Shown: one piece after another, positions 41,257 to 51,579 of the stretch
Numbering within the stretch: position 1 is the first letter of the stretch
Layout of the letters: every line of letters starts with the position of its first letter
Origin: Dyadobacter luteus
GTDB lineage: Bacteria; Bacteroidota; Bacteroidia; Cytophagales; Spirosomataceae
Reading direction: 5' to 3'
Assembly: GCF_003383615.1 (NCBI RefSeq)
Contig: NZ_QNUL01000006.1
Coordinates: 1 to 64,000, forward strand
Length of the DNA: 64,000 nucleotides
Program-made: the position numbers and the translations under genes
Notes under the pieces: model-generated
Databases searched by the model: none
Seen by the model: the letters and a program-made list of their open reading frames with translations, nothing else
What the model was told of the DNA's origin: nothing

Positions 41257-42594
41257 GTGAATAGCTCAACAATTGCCGGCAGAATCTTTCTCCTTAGTTT
41301 TCTCCTACTCCATTTCAATTTTCTAATAGCGCAGCAGTCCGACACTTCAGGACCGGCCTGGCTCAGCGAATACTCAGAACACCAGAAATATGGAGATGTA
41401 TATGTTGTCAAGAAAATCAATATCAATTGCAGGGATTACAGCTCTTTTCTGGTTGATAAGAACGGGAAAAAGCTGACACCTGCTTATAAAGATATTGGCG
41501 AATTTTCGAATGGTCTGGCGGAGTTCGTACCTATCGAGACCAATACTGCCAAACCGGGGCTACATGGTTTTATCAATAAAAAAGGGAAAGTCATCGTAGA
41601 GCCCATATACGTCGGGACAGATAAATATTATCAGGGTAAAACCTGGGTCATTTATGAAGTGGATAAGCAATATGGTCTTTCCTATATTGATTCTACCGGA
41701 AAAGAAATTTACAGAATACCGATTGAAAATTTCAAAAACGATTTTCTGATTTCAAAAGCTACCGTCGATTTCGTTTGTAATCATGATACGAAGGAGGATA
41801 TTATCTGGTGGAAGCAAAAGGAATTGTATCTGCTCAACTGGAATTTCAGTCCGTATATAGAGAAAGAGATTAAAGAGGCGAAAGGTATTTATCATTTCCT
41901 GTACAAAGGGAAATACGGTATTATCGACAAAAACATGATCCTGCGAATTCCGGTTGCGTTGGATGATATTGATCCTGAATACAAGTTTTCGGGCCAGGGA
42001 ATGGAGCGGGTAAGGTATGGCGATCGTTATGGTTTTATCAACGTATTCACCGGTGAGATGGTCACTGGCTTTGAATTTACCGACACCCGCAAACCAACTG
42101 CCGGGTTATTCTGGGTGAAAAAGAACAACAAATGGGGATGTATTGACAAAACCGGTAAAGTCCGTATTCCATTTCTGTATGACGAAGCAAGCGGCTTCAC
42201 GGCAGAAGACAGGGCAGCAGTTGCCATCAACGGGAAATTCGGACATATAGATAAAACAGGGAAAATCCGTACTCCGCTGAAATACGAGTTTGCTTCTTAC
42301 TTCCAGAACGGTCTTTCTATGGTGAGAATGAACGAGACTTATGGCTATATCAATGTAGATAATGAATTGGTTGGCCGCGATGATTACGCGCATGCACTTC
42401 CCTTTAACCAGAAAACAACCACTGCCGACCGCAACGGCATCCGCTATGAACTGAGTCTGGATGGGTCAGAGAAATTTATTGGCTTTTCGTTTATGTGGAA
42501 TGCGGTTTTTATTCTGATTGCGGTGGTGTTGTTTGTTCTACTAAACAGCTTTTTTTTCAAAAAGAGACAAAAAAGAAAACCCGGTAAGGTTTGA
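41257..42594 (+). CDS. Exported WG-repeat protein with C-terminal membrane anchor
   Basis: About 445 residues from GTG at 41257, chosen because it begins a signal peptide ending IAQQSD. The longer open frame from ATG 41122 would translate the tandem repeat. WG repeats (KG..GFIN..G and GCIDKTGKVRIPFLYDEAS type) run through most of the protein, at least six copies, and a transmembrane helix (about 415-435) precedes a basic tail FFKKRQKRKPGKV. WG-repeat proteins are thought to be beta-rich binding scaffolds. No partner is known. Confidence 0.82.
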   Translation: MNSSTIAGRIFLLSFLLLHFNFLIAQQSDTSGPAWLSEYSEHQKYGDVYVVKKININCRDYSSFLVDKNGKKLTPAYKDIGEFSNGLAEFVPIETNTAKPGLHGFINKKGKVIVEPIYVGTDKYYQGKTWVIYEVDKQYGLSYIDSTGKEIYRIPIENFKNDFLISKATVDFVCNHDTKEDIIWWKQKELYLLNWNFSPYIEKEIKEAKGIYHFLYKGKYGIIDKNMILRIPVALDDIDPEYKFSGQGMERVRYGDRYGFINVFTGEMVTGFEFTDTRKPTAGLFWVKKNNKWGCIDKTGKVRIPFLYDEASGFTAEDRAAVAINGKFGHIDKTGKIRTPLKYEFASYFQNGLSMVRMNETYGYINVDNELVGRDDYAHALPFNQKTTTADRNGIRYELSLDGSEKFIGFSFMWNAVFILIAVVLFVLLNSFFFKKRQKRKPGKV

Positions 42595-42609
42595 AACTTA
42601 CCGGGTTTT
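42576..42609. terminator. Bidirectional terminator
   Basis: AAAACCCGGTAAG (42576-42588) and CTTACCGGGTTTT (42597-42609) lie between the convergent WG-repeat and TPR genes. The WG-gene stop codon lies within the loop. Confidence 0.9.
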
Positions 42610-42623
42610 GAGCGTATATCGGC

Positions 42624-43364
42624 TTATTTGAAGAACCCTTCCGGATCCGGTTTTTTCGCCTTTAATAGTTCTATAAAATCAAGATTGATCTGGCTGAAAT
42701 CAAGCTTACGACCCTTATGCAGATGTACCCATGCTTCGTCAGGCTGGTCCAGATTGTAGTGAACAAGCGCCAGATTATATTGTCCAAGTGCATAGGTTGA
42801 ATCAAGACTTACAGCATGCTTTAGAATTGTAGCTGCTTCGTTCAGTTCTTCTTTGCGGTTCGTTAATTCATACAATTTCATATCTACAGTAGAAAGGTCT
42901 ACCAGCAGAGGTACGTTATCGCCTTGCAGTTCTACGCCACGGCTCAACATTCTTTTAGCATCCACCCAGTTCTGACGCTGGTAAGATACCACACCTAATC
43001 CCCAGTAGGTTTCGACACTTTTGTCATTCAATAGATTGGCAAGATTGAAACGGTAACATGCGGTGTCAAGTGCACCTTCCTGCAGATATTCCCATGCACG
43101 TGCGGAGAAAAAACTACTGGCTTCAGTACGGCTTGAAAAGGATTTGTCGCACTCACTTAAAAACTGGATTTCTTCACCAATCTGCTCGGACGTCTTACTG
43201 AGTTCTCCGAATAGGGGCAAAACACGTCTCTCTTTTAATTCCAAAGGCTTTTTTGAGGCAACATTGGTATCAGAAGAAGGACCTGCACTGGCCAGGTGAG
43301 TTTGTTGGGCAGAACATAACGCAGGTAATAAAAAGGCAAGCCAAAAAACAAAAGAATCTTTCAT
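42624..43364 (-). CDS. Exported TPR-repeat protein
   Basis: A 246-residue protein with a signal peptide (MKDSFVFWLAFLLPALCSAQ). TPR units cover about residues 85-235, for example VETYWGLGVVSYQRQNWVDA and YALGQYNLALVHYNLDQPDE. It probably mediates protein-protein contacts in the periplasm. No enzymatic domain is visible. Transcribed alone. Confidence 0.83.
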   Translation of the reverse strand: MKDSFVFWLAFLLPALCSAQQTHLASAGPSSDTNVASKKPLELKERRVLPLFGELSKTSEQIGEEIQFLSECDKSFSSRTEASSFFSARAWEYLQEGALDTACYRFNLANLLNDKSVETYWGLGVVSYQRQNWVDAKRMLSRGVELQGDNVPLLVDLSTVDMKLYELTNRKEELNEAATILKHAVSLDSTYALGQYNLALVHYNLDQPDEAWVHLHKGRKLDFSQINLDFIELLKAKKPDPEGFFK

Positions 43365-43431
43365 AAAGCTTTAATAGAGAAACAGGTTTTCTATTGTCCA
43401 AGTTAAACGGAATTATTTAAAATGTATTGTA

Positions 43432-44790
43432 TTATTTTCTTTTGGATCGTCCGCTCGAATTATTCCGTGTTCCCGGATTACGATTGCGGGGTTTCTGATC
43501 TTTAGCCGGCTTCTTCATAGCAGGGCGGTAAACCTTCTTTTTTTCATGGAATGCCCCCAGGAATGTCGGGTCTTCCTTTCTTTTTTGATTATCAATTTCA
43601 CGAAGCATATCCTGACGTTCAGGTGCAGGAGTCGGTGCGATGTCGATTTCGGCAGGTAATTCTTCTCTTGGAATTTCCATCCGGATCATCTTTTCGATTT
43701 TCCGTATATGGTATTCATCGGCCATGGTGGCAAATGTGATTGCATGCCCAATATTGTTAGCACGGCCTGTACGTCCTATTCGGTGTACATAATCTTCATA
43801 GATAAGCGGAACGTCGAAATTGATTACGTGGCTCACTTCGGTAATATCAATCCCACGAGCTACCACATCTGTTGCAACCAGCACCCTCACGCTGCCTTCT
43901 CGGAATGCTTCCATAGAATTGATGCGGGTATTTTGTCCCTTATTAGCATGGATTACGCGGGTTTCCTCTTCCGAAACTACTCTTCCGTTCAGGTTTTGAA
44001 ATACCAAAGTAGCTACCTCACGACTGCGTGTGAAGATCAATATCCGTGCAAAGGTTTCGGCGTCTTCCAGAAAGTGATTGAGCAGGTTGATCTTAGTACG
44101 GAAGTTGGGGACTTCGTACAACGTCTGCGAAACCATCTCTGCAGTAGTCGATTGAGGTGTTACTTCAATACGTGTCGGGAACTCGAGAAACTCGTATGAC
44201 AAGTTTTCTACCTTGTCTGAGAAAGTAGCCGAGAATAACATATTTTGTCTTTTTCTCGGAATAATTTCCAGCACCCTGCGGATCTGAGGCATGAAACCCA
44301 TGTCCATCATTTTGTCGGCTTCGTCCAGAATCATCACGTTCAGGTACTTTACCACAATCTCTTCTTTCAGGTAAAGATCCATAAAACGACCGGGCGTAGC
44401 CACAATGATATCCACTCCTTTTCTGATGGCTTCTATCTGTGATTTCGGTCCAACACCGCCGTATAAAACGACGGTACGGATGTCGGTATATTTACTCAGC
44501 TGCGCAATCGCTTCTGAGATCTGCATGGCAAGTTCACGCGTAGGTGCAAATATCAACGCGCGTGGATCATTTCCCTGGGCGAACTTGATACGCATAAGTA
44601 GTGGCAACGCGTATGCTGCGGTCTTTCCAGTACCCGTTTGGGCAATTCCTAAAATATCCTGTCCGGATAGTGCAAGCGGGATAGCCTGTTCCTGAATGGG
44701 TGTAGGCTGGGTATATCCCGCTTCTTCAATAGCATTGAGTAATTGACGGTTAAGTTTAAACTGCTCAAAATTGTTTTCCGTAGTCTGCAT
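43432..44790 (-). CDS. DEAD-box RNA helicase
   Basis: A 452-residue ATP-dependent RNA helicase. The Q motif lies near the start (YTQPTPIQEQAIPLALSG), motif I is AQTGTGKT, motif II ILDEADKMMDMGF, motif III SAT, motif VI HRIGRTGRA. The basic C-terminal tail (about 400-452, rich in Lys, Arg and Asn) probably binds RNA. Closest in type to RhlE/CshA enzymes acting in ribosome assembly or RNA decay. The exact role is not clear. Confidence 0.93.
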   Translation of the reverse strand: MQTTENNFEQFKLNRQLLNAIEEAGYTQPTPIQEQAIPLALSGQDILGIAQTGTGKTAAYALPLLMRIKFAQGNDPRALIFAPTRELAMQISEAIAQLSKYTDIRTVVLYGGVGPKSQIEAIRKGVDIIVATPGRFMDLYLKEEIVVKYLNVMILDEADKMMDMGFMPQIRRVLEIIPRKRQNMLFSATFSDKVENLSYEFLEFPTRIEVTPQSTTAEMVSQTLYEVPNFRTKINLLNHFLEDAETFARILIFTRSREVATLVFQNLNGRVVSEEETRVIHANKGQNTRINSMEAFREGSVRVLVATDVVARGIDITEVSHVINFDVPLIYEDYVHRIGRTGRANNIGHAITFATMADEYHIRKIEKMIRMEIPREELPAEIDIAPTPAPERQDMLREIDNQKRKEDPTFLGAFHEKKKVYRPAMKKPAKDQKPRNRNPGTRNNSSGRSKRK

Positions 44791-44827
44791 TCTGCAAAGT
44801 TACGAAAACTATATCAGCTAAGCCGAA

Positions 44828-45823
44828 TTACGGTTGAACAGACTCCTTTACCATAGCCGCGCTGCCTACATAAATGGGAGAACGCTGATGGCCGGATGTA
44901 GGTACGATATCCAGAATGGCGCCAAAACCATCGCTTGCTTTTCCTCCCGATTTTTCAGCAATAAATGCCAATGGGTAGCATTCATACAGCAATCTCAGTT
45001 TGCCTTTTGGGTCTTTTTTTGTTGAAGGATAAAGATAAATTCCCCCTTTCAGAAGATTCCGGTGGAAATCACCGACCAGCGAGCCTATGTAGCGTGCGCT
45101 GTATCCACGCTGTTTGCAGTTGTCCAGATATTTTTGAACGGATGGAAGGTAACTGTAATAGTTTCCCTCGTTTACAGAGAAGATAGTTCCGTTGTTTGGA
45201 GAGGATATATTCTTGTGTGAGAGTATAAATTCGCCAAGTGACTGATCGAGCGTAAACCCGTTGACACCATCTCCGGTCGAAAATACAAGCATTGTGGATG
45301 AACCGTACAGGATATATCCTGCGGCTACCTGCTTACGCCCACCCTGAAGAAAATCATCCATCGTGGCCGGGGAGCCCGTAGGGGTGACCCTTCTGTAAAT
45401 AGAGAAAATGGTTCCGATAGAAACATTTACATCGATATTGGATGAGCCATCGAGCGGATCCATGGCTACTACATATTTGCCATGTTCATTTCCTGTGTAG
45501 ATGATATCTTCTTCCTCTTCAGAAAGAATCGCACATACTTCACCACCGTTTTTTAGTGCTCTGATAAAACGAATGTTGGCTACAATGTCCAGTTTTTGCT
45601 GGTTTTCACCCTGCACATTTTCCGTTCCGTTTCCTCCTGCGATGTCTACGAGACCAGCCCGGTTAATTTCACGGTTGATGATTTTACCGGCAATCGCAAT
45701 GTCGCGAAGTAGTTGAGAAAGCTCTCCTGTAGCATAGGGAAAAGCACTCTGACTGGCCATGATGAAACGGTCGAGTGTAACGCCAACCGGTAATGCGAGT
45801 TCTTGTGCAGTTTTTGAGGTCAT
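44828..45823 (-). CDS. fbp: Class 1 fructose-1,6-bisphosphatase
   Basis: At 331 residues this is normal for class 1 FBPase, the gluconeogenic step from fructose 1,6-bisphosphate to fructose 6-phosphate. The metal site is [20 protein letters not shown], preceded by ILSEEEEDI. The substrate-side segments [19 protein letters not shown] and [18 protein letters not shown] are present. The next gene upstream on this strand, the PIF1-like helicase gene, lies 194 bp away. A role in growth on uronates would be logical, since KdgA feeds triose phosphate. Confidence 0.95.
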   Translation of the reverse strand: MTSKTAQELALPVGVTLDRFIMASQSAFPYATGELSQLLRDIAIAGKIINREINRAGLVDIAGGNGTENVQGENQQKLDIVANIRFIRALKNGGEVCAILSEEEEDIIYTGNEHGKYVVAMDPLDGSSNIDVNVSIGTIFSIYRRVTPTGSPATMDDFLQGGRKQVAAGYILYGSSTMLVFSTGDGVNGFTLDQSLGEFILSHKNISSPNNGTIFSVNEGNYYSYLPSVQKYLDNCKQRGYSARYIGSLVGDFHRNLLKGGIYLYPSTKKDPKGKLRLLYECYPLAFIAEKSGGKASDGFGAILDIVPTSGHQRSPIYVGSAAMVKESVQP

Positions 45824-46017
45824 AGTGAAAAATGATCATGGATGTAGTATGATTCAGGAAATTTACTACGTGTATAATCACATTTCAAAACAGCTTAACC
45901 TATTAATTTTTTTTAAAAATGAATGTTAATTTACCTCAATCAATTAGTGATATAATCCTAAGGGAGAGATAGTTGAAATGTCGTCACTTTGTACTTTTTC
46001 TATTTAGTAACAGTTGG

Positions 46018-48486
46018 TTACAGGTCTGTGGTGCGCAGGTATTTCATGCAGGCACGAATCTCGGTGTAGGAATAATCATCGCCCAGAGCAGTCTTGGCTT
46101 CCCCCAAAGTCGCCTGTCTGTTGGCGGTGAGATGTGCAGTAATAGCGGTAACTTTTTCAGATGGATATAGTGTAAAAATATCAAGTTCCTCCGTTTCGAT
46201 AAAATGGATCAGGTGGGTCTCAATAGTTGAAAGCGTAAGGTTTCTCTCCGCTGCAATTTCTTCCATCGTTTTGCCATCCAGAAATGCCTGCAGACTTACA
46301 CGTTTGGTATCCGGCTTTTCTTTTTTGACGCTCACAACTGATTCCTGTTCCTTTGGTTCGGGAATTTCTATGTCGTTGTCTTCGCAGTATGCTTTAATGA
46401 TGTCAAGTAAAGGCTGACCATATTGCTTTACTTTGGTTTTACCGATTCCTTTTATTTTGGCCAGTTGCTGAGGATTGCCGGGTAATACCTCCGAAATCTC
46501 CAGCAACGTTTTCATCGGCATCACCATATAGTCAAGCACATCGTGTTCCGCGGCTATTTCTTTTCTCCAGGTTTTTAATAAAGAATAAAGACCCGGGTGC
46601 GTGACATTCTGCGGTATAGAAGGTGCTTTGGCCAATTCCCCTGCATCTTTTTTTGCTTTAAAGTCAATATCTGCATTGGCTTTAGCCCGCAGATAGGCAC
46701 TCGTATTGAAGCCTTCCAAAGAAGTATTGATACAAGCACTTTTGATAACCACCGCTTTTAATAATGTTTCCAGAGCCTGTTGCGCTGATTTCCTAACTGC
46801 TGTATTGTCGGTGTCTATGTCCAGCTTTTGGATCTCAGGAAGCAGAGCTACATTCACTTTGTCCGAAAAATAGTTGATAGCCTTCTCAAATCGCTCTTTA
46901 AGTGCCGGGTTTTCCTCAGGCAGCGCAGACTCCGTCATCAGTTGATTCAGCTGATTTTTGAATTTCTCTCCTACGGTAAAAATATCTTTCTCAAAATTTT
47001 CCCTGATACCGCGTAGGGCAGGTAAAAGGTTGGGATTAAGAATGGTTCCATGTTCTTCCAGAAGCCTGACCAGTTGAAAAAAGGCTCTTTTGGTATCATT
47101 GAAATCAAATAGCTCGAAAAGCAGAGATCTTTGAAAGTCAAATTTGGCGTCGAGCAGTTGCCGATTGTCGGGAGGATTATTGCTCGCATCACGCGAATAG
47201 GCCGCTACGGTTCCATCCGTTTTGACACTCGATGAGCCGATTTTGGTACTGAGCACCATACCTTCGAAACTCTTACATCTGCTCAAAGCCACATAAACCT
47301 GTCCGTGTGCGAAAGAGGCATTCGCATCAATAATGGCTTTTTCAAAAGTTAAGCCCTGACTTTTGTGAATGGTTATAGCCCAGGCAAGTTTTAGCGGATA
47401 TTGAACAAAACTACCGATTACAATTTCATCAATTTCCTTTGTTTCGTCGTTCAGGGCATATTTAACATTTCGCCATTCAGTCCTTTCCACTTCTATTTCT
47501 CCGTATTCATCCTTGCACTTTACATAAATGGCGTCGGAGTCTATTCTGGCTACTTGTCCTATTTTTCCGTTGTAAAACAGTTTTTCTCTTGAAATATCAT
47601 TTTTAACAAACATAACCTGAGCACCTACCTTCAGTTCAAGATTTTGTTCGGTTGGGTACGACATCGCCGGGAAGTCGCCTGTGATTTCCGCTTTGAAATA
47701 GCGGGATTTGGTAGTCAGTTCCTGCAGTTTGACAGCATTGATGTTTTGGGCGCTGGCGTTGTGCGTGGTGAGTGTAATGTATCCGTCATCATCCGCAGGC
47801 TTAAAATCCGCAATATAGCGCTGGTTGAGTTTTGCGAGCGTTTCTGCATCCAGTTTATTCTCCCTCACACGATTCAGGAGATCAATAAATGTAGTGTCTG
47901 ACTGCCGGTAAATATGAGTCAGTTCTATGCGTACCGGATTTGTTTTTTGCAAGGCATGACTGCTGAAAAAGAAAATGGTGTCATAATACGCCTTTAGCAT
48001 ATTCCATTCTTCATCCTTGATTACAGGCGAAAGCTGATGCAGATCGCCTATCATGAGCAGCTGAATACCGCCGAATGGTCGGTTACGGTCTTTGTATTTT
48101 CTCAGAACTTCGTCAATGCCATCGAGCATATCCGCCCTTACCATACTGATCTCGTCAATCACCAGTAAGTCCAGACTTTTGATCAGATTAATACGTTCTT
48201 TGCTGAATTTATGAACGCTGGCGGTAGCCATAAAACTTTCCGGTATATGTGGCCCAAACGGGAGCTGGAAGAAAGAATGTATCGTAACACCACCTGCATT
48301 AATAGCCGCGACGCCGGTAGGAGCCACAATCGCCATCCGTTTGTGGAGTGTTTTTTTTAGGTTATGCAGGAAAGTAGTTTTACCTGTTCCGGCTTTCCCG
48401 GTCAGAAAAACATTCTTATTGGTATAGTGCATGAATTCAGCAGCGAGCTGAAGGGGCGTGTTCTGTTCCATTGAGTTGTGGGGCAA
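46018..48486 (-). CDS. PIF1-like helicase with HRDC and C-terminal helix-turn-helix
   Basis: An 822-residue SF1B-type helicase (an internal ATG at 48471 is an equal start candidate). The N-terminal motor has Walker A LTGKAGTGKTTFLHNLK, Walker B LLVIDEISMVRADMLD, GDLHQLSPV and the late motif TIHKSQGLTFEKAI. The C-terminal third contains an HRDC domain (about 635-705, LLKTWRKEIAAEHDVL) and an RQC-like HTH_40 (about 735-822, LDGKTMEEIAAERNLTLSTI). This RecQ-type tail on a PIF1 motor suggests G-quadruplex or recombination-intermediate processing. Confidence 0.9.
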   Translation of the reverse strand: MPHNSMEQNTPLQLAAEFMHYTNKNVFLTGKAGTGKTTFLHNLKKTLHKRMAIVAPTGVAAINAGGVTIHSFFQLPFGPHIPESFMATASVHKFSKERINLIKSLDLLVIDEISMVRADMLDGIDEVLRKYKDRNRPFGGIQLLMIGDLHQLSPVIKDEEWNMLKAYYDTIFFFSSHALQKTNPVRIELTHIYRQSDTTFIDLLNRVRENKLDAETLAKLNQRYIADFKPADDDGYITLTTHNASAQNINAVKLQELTTKSRYFKAEITGDFPAMSYPTEQNLELKVGAQVMFVKNDISREKLFYNGKIGQVARIDSDAIYVKCKDEYGEIEVERTEWRNVKYALNDETKEIDEIVIGSFVQYPLKLAWAITIHKSQGLTFEKAIIDANASFAHGQVYVALSRCKSFEGMVLSTKIGSSSVKTDGTVAAYSRDASNNPPDNRQLLDAKFDFQRSLLFELFDFNDTKRAFFQLVRLLEEHGTILNPNLLPALRGIRENFEKDIFTVGEKFKNQLNQLMTESALPEENPALKERFEKAINYFSDKVNVALLPEIQKLDIDTDNTAVRKSAQQALETLLKAVVIKSACINTSLEGFNTSAYLRAKANADIDFKAKKDAGELAKAPSIPQNVTHPGLYSLLKTWRKEIAAEHDVLDYMVMPMKTLLEISEVLPGNPQQLAKIKGIGKTKVKQYGQPLLDIIKAYCEDNDIEIPEPKEQESVVSVKKEKPDTKRVSLQAFLDGKTMEEIAAERNLTLSTIETHLIHFIETEELDIFTLYPSEKVTAITAHLTANRQATLGEAKTALGDDYSYTEIRACMKYLRTTDL

Positions 48487-48613
48487 ATGATGAAGTGTGT
48501 GCGTGCAAAAATAGGATTTATGTTAAAGAAGATAAGCCCAATCCGCCCTTTTTAATGTCGGTGCAGATCGTTATATTGCGTATATACCATTTTGCAATTT
48601 ACCGCCACTATTC

Positions 48614-50008
48614 ATGATCAGAAAACTTTTCTCTCTTTGCTTATTCTTATTTGCTTTCCTTTCTCTTAAAGCTCAAAATCTTACTGGCTCCTGGGCTGGA
48701 AACCTGAAAGTACCAAACGGACAAATCAACATTATTTTTAATATCAGTAAGGAGGCGAATAGTTATGAAGTCAGCATGGATATTCCTGTTCAGAATGTGA
48801 AAGGGATGAAAGCCAATTCGGCAGTGTTGGAAGGGAATAAAATGACCGTCAATTTTGAGATGATTAAATCTGTATATGTGGGGGAGCTCAAAAGTGATAG
48901 TACGATTACAGGCGAATGGCAGCAGAGCGGATTTAAGTTTCCATTGGATTTCGCTAAACAAATAATGGCAAATGCGGGTCCGGTTCGGCCTCAGACTCCC
49001 AAAGCTCCTTTTCCTTACACAGAGAAAAAAGTCAGATTTGAGAATACAAAAGCGGAGGTTACCCTGGGAGGAACATTGACAATACCGGAAGGGAACGGGA
49101 CATTTCCGGCAGTTGTGCTGGTAAGTGGTTCCGGTCAGCAAAACCGCGATTCTGAATTATTCGGGCATAAACCTTTTGCCGTGATTGCCGATTATCTGAG
49201 CCGGAACGGGATTATTGTTTTGAGATATGATGACCGGGGCGTAGGTACATCCACCGGAGATTTTGCAAAAGCCACTACCCACGATTTTGCAGAGGATGCA
49301 GCTGCAGCCTTAAAGTATATTAGAAAACATGACAAGGTGAGTCATAGCAGAGTAGGGCTGATAGGGCACAGCGAAGGTGGATTGATAGGCCCCATTGTGG
49401 CTTCTGGTGAGGACCGTCCTGATTTTCTGGTGTTTCTGGCGGCTCCCGGTATGGAAATTGACGAACTGATGCTGGAACAGGGGAGATTGATCAATGCGGC
49501 TGCGGGCATGTCAGCAGATATGATAAAATACCAGATAGAGTCAAACGCGAAGGCATTTGCACTCATCAAAAGCGGGCCTGTCTCGGATAGTGTGAGTAAA
49601 AAAATTGAGGACAATTACTTTGAGCTAATCAAGATTCAAACAAAAGGAGTAATGGGCGACGAGGCTGCCAGAAAACAAGCTCAGCAGATCACCCGTCAGT
49701 TCACTTCCCCTTGGTTTGTAGCCTTCATGAATTTTAAACCCAAAGACTATCTGGCAAAAATTACTGGTCCTGTACTGGCATTGAATGGGAGTAAAGATCT
49801 ACAGGTTCCGGCCAAACAAAATCTGGAAGGTATTCGGGAGATATTGGGCAAAAACAAAAAGGTAGAATTGACTGCCCGGGAGCTGCCGGGACTTAACCAT
49901 CTTTTCCAGACTGCCAATACAGGTAGTGTATCTGAATATGGTGAGATTGAAGAAACGTTTTCACCAGCAGCTTTGAAAATTATTTCAGACTGGATTTTGC
50001 TAAGATAA
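48614..50008 (+). CDS. Exported alpha/beta-hydrolase
   Basis: A 464-residue protein with a signal peptide (MIRKLFSLCLFLFAFLSLKAQ), an N-terminal strand domain of about 110 residues, then an alpha/beta-hydrolase core. The oxyanion region is VLVSGSGQQNRD, with YDDRGVGTSTGDF, the nucleophile in LIGHSEGGLIGP, the acid in LNGSKDLQVP, and His in LPGLNHLFQ. This is the layout of periplasmic esterase/peptidase-like hydrolases of Bacteroidota. It is followed after 18 bp by a DUF3784 gene, likely in the same operon. Confidence 0.9.
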   Translation: MIRKLFSLCLFLFAFLSLKAQNLTGSWAGNLKVPNGQINIIFNISKEANSYEVSMDIPVQNVKGMKANSAVLEGNKMTVNFEMIKSVYVGELKSDSTITGEWQQSGFKFPLDFAKQIMANAGPVRPQTPKAPFPYTEKKVRFENTKAEVTLGGTLTIPEGNGTFPAVVLVSGSGQQNRDSELFGHKPFAVIADYLSRNGIIVLRYDDRGVGTSTGDFAKATTHDFAEDAAAALKYIRKHDKVSHSRVGLIGHSEGGLIGPIVASGEDRPDFLVFLAAPGMEIDELMLEQGRLINAAAGMSADMIKYQIESNAKAFALIKSGPVSDSVSKKIEDNYFELIKIQTKGVMGDEAARKQAQQITRQFTSPWFVAFMNFKPKDYLAKITGPVLALNGSKDLQVPAKQNLEGIREILGKNKKVELTARELPGLNHLFQTANTGSVSEYGEIEETFSPAALKIISDWILLR

Positions 50009-50026
50009 AACTCTAATCGCTTCACA

Positions 50027-50752
50027 ATGGCCTACATTGCCTTACTGCTCTCTGTCATTTTCCTTTCGGTTGGTTTTATCGTTACCAGAAATAACGCAAA
50101 GTATATTCTGTCGGGTTACAATACAATGTCCGAGGCGAAACGAGCTCTGTTTGATATTGAAGGGTATCTTAAATTTTTTAAAAGGTTTCACATCCTTTTA
50201 GGGATTTCGTTATTTCTTGGGACTGTACTTATCAGCCTGATCAACAACAACTGGGCGAGTATGTTTATGACATTATATCCGTTGGTCGCTTACATGTACA
50301 TGATCATTGCAGGAAATAAATATAACTCTGACAAGGGGCAGAAGCTAACTTCGTATGTGGTGGGAGGTGCTGTATTACTTGTTGCCGCATTTGTGGTGAC
50401 ATCACAGTTCTCAGATTACGAAACCAGTGAACTTGTGTTGAAAGACAACGTTTTAGAAATCAAAGGTTCTTTCGGCGTTAGGTTGACCAAACAGGAAATT
50501 TTAGATGTAAAACTTGTTGACAAGCTTCCGGAGCGTGATGGTATGATGAGTAAAGTCGGAGGTTTTGCTGCGGGAGATTATGCCAAAGGGAGTTTCAGAT
50601 TAAAAGGGAAGAAAGTTGTCAAGCTATATGTCAATAAAAAAATCAGTCCTATTATCCTGCTGGCCACTTCGAAAGGTGATGTGTATTACAATTCGGATGA
50701 AGAAAGCGCGGATGAACTGTACAAAAAGATTCGGCAGTGGCGTGAGCTGTAA
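50027..50752 (+). CDS. DUF3784 membrane protein
   Basis: A 241-residue protein. The N-terminal part (about 1-125) has four hydrophobic helices with the DUF3784 hallmark GYNTMSEAKRALFDIEGYLK. The C-terminal part (about 135-241) is a soluble strand-rich PH-like domain (VLKDNVLEIKGSFGVRLTKQE). Function unknown. It lies between the hydrolase and a propeller-like gene, all on one strand. Confidence 0.82.
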   Translation: MAYIALLLSVIFLSVGFIVTRNNAKYILSGYNTMSEAKRALFDIEGYLKFFKRFHILLGISLFLGTVLISLINNNWASMFMTLYPLVAYMYMIIAGNKYNSDKGQKLTSYVVGGAVLLVAAFVVTSQFSDYETSELVLKDNVLEIKGSFGVRLTKQEILDVKLVDKLPERDGMMSKVGGFAAGDYAKGSFRLKGKKVVKLYVNKKISPIILLATSKGDVYYNSDEESADELYKKIRQWREL

Positions 50753-50793
50753 GCTTGTATTTTTAGTATTTATGATGTGTTAAATTGAATATT

Positions 50794-51579
50794 ATGCCAA
50801 TCAAAGGTCTGTTCGTTTTTTTCTTAATTAGTTGGATGGTTTCCGGCGAGGCTTTCAGTCAGAAAAAATTCAAGGTTACGGAAGCAAAACAGGCTGTTGC
50901 TGTTGATAAAAGCCATTTTTATGTGATTAATAACAGCACAGTTCAGAAGTATACCAAGAATGACGGCAAGCTTGTCCAGTCTTGGGACGGATCGGCCCAA
51001 GGGATTAAACACTTGAACAGTGGTGTGGTGATTAAAGGAAAGCTATATTGCGCCAATTCCAATTACCCGGAAATTCCAATGGCCAGCTCTGTTGAGATTT
51101 TTGATGCTAAAACACTTCAACACATTGGTAACCATAGTTTCGGGATTAATAATCATGGTTCATTGACCTGGATTGATCAGAAGGATGGATTCTGGTACAT
51201 CGGGTTTGCACATTACGGTGGCAAGGAAGCCAGTGAAGGAAGAGATGTCCGCTGGACTTCCCTTGCCAAATATTCGTCGGACTGGAAAGAAGTAGAATCC
51301 TGGGTATTTCCTGAAAATATCATTGCGCTGTTTACCCCGAAAAGTAATTCCGGCGGTGCTTTCGGAAAAGATGGCCTGCTTTATATGACTGGTCACGACC
51401 GGCCGGAGATTTATGTAATGCGTATTCCGACTCAGGGATTTACGTTAGAACACATCAGAACGATTCCTGTAGCTATACACGGTCAGGGTATTGCGATTGA
51501 CCGCTTTATAAAAGATAAACTTGTCGTGTATGGTATTAACCGTGCGGAACGTACAGTTGTGGTGGAAGAAATAAAATAA
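50794..51579 (+). CDS. Exported hypothetical protein, propeller-like
   Basis: About 261 residues from ATG MPIKGLFVFF, which begins a signal peptide ending near AFSQKK. The rest is strand-rich with repeated short blades such as AVDKSHFYVINNSTVQKYT and VIKGKLYCANSNYPE, resembling a small beta-propeller, but no named family is recognised. It contains GHDRPEIYVMRIP near the end. It follows the DUF3784 gene by 41 bp and is closed by a strong hairpin. Confidence 0.7.
   Translation: MPIKGLFVFFLISWMVSGEAFSQKKFKVTEAKQAVAVDKSHFYVINNSTVQKYTKNDGKLVQSWDGSAQGIKHLNSGVVIKGKLYCANSNYPEIPMASSVEIFDAKTLQHIGNHSFGINNHGSLTWIDQKDGFWYIGFAHYGGKEASEGRDVRWTSLAKYSSDWKEVESWVFPENIIALFTPKSNSGGAFGKDGLLYMTGHDRPEIYVMRIPTQGFTLEHIRTIPVAIHGQGIAIDRFIKDKLVVYGINRAERTVVVEEIK

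Noticed and set aside
43708-44199. 163-residue plus-strand frame opposite the DEAD-box helicase
   Set aside because: It is a long antisense shadow without protein-like composition.
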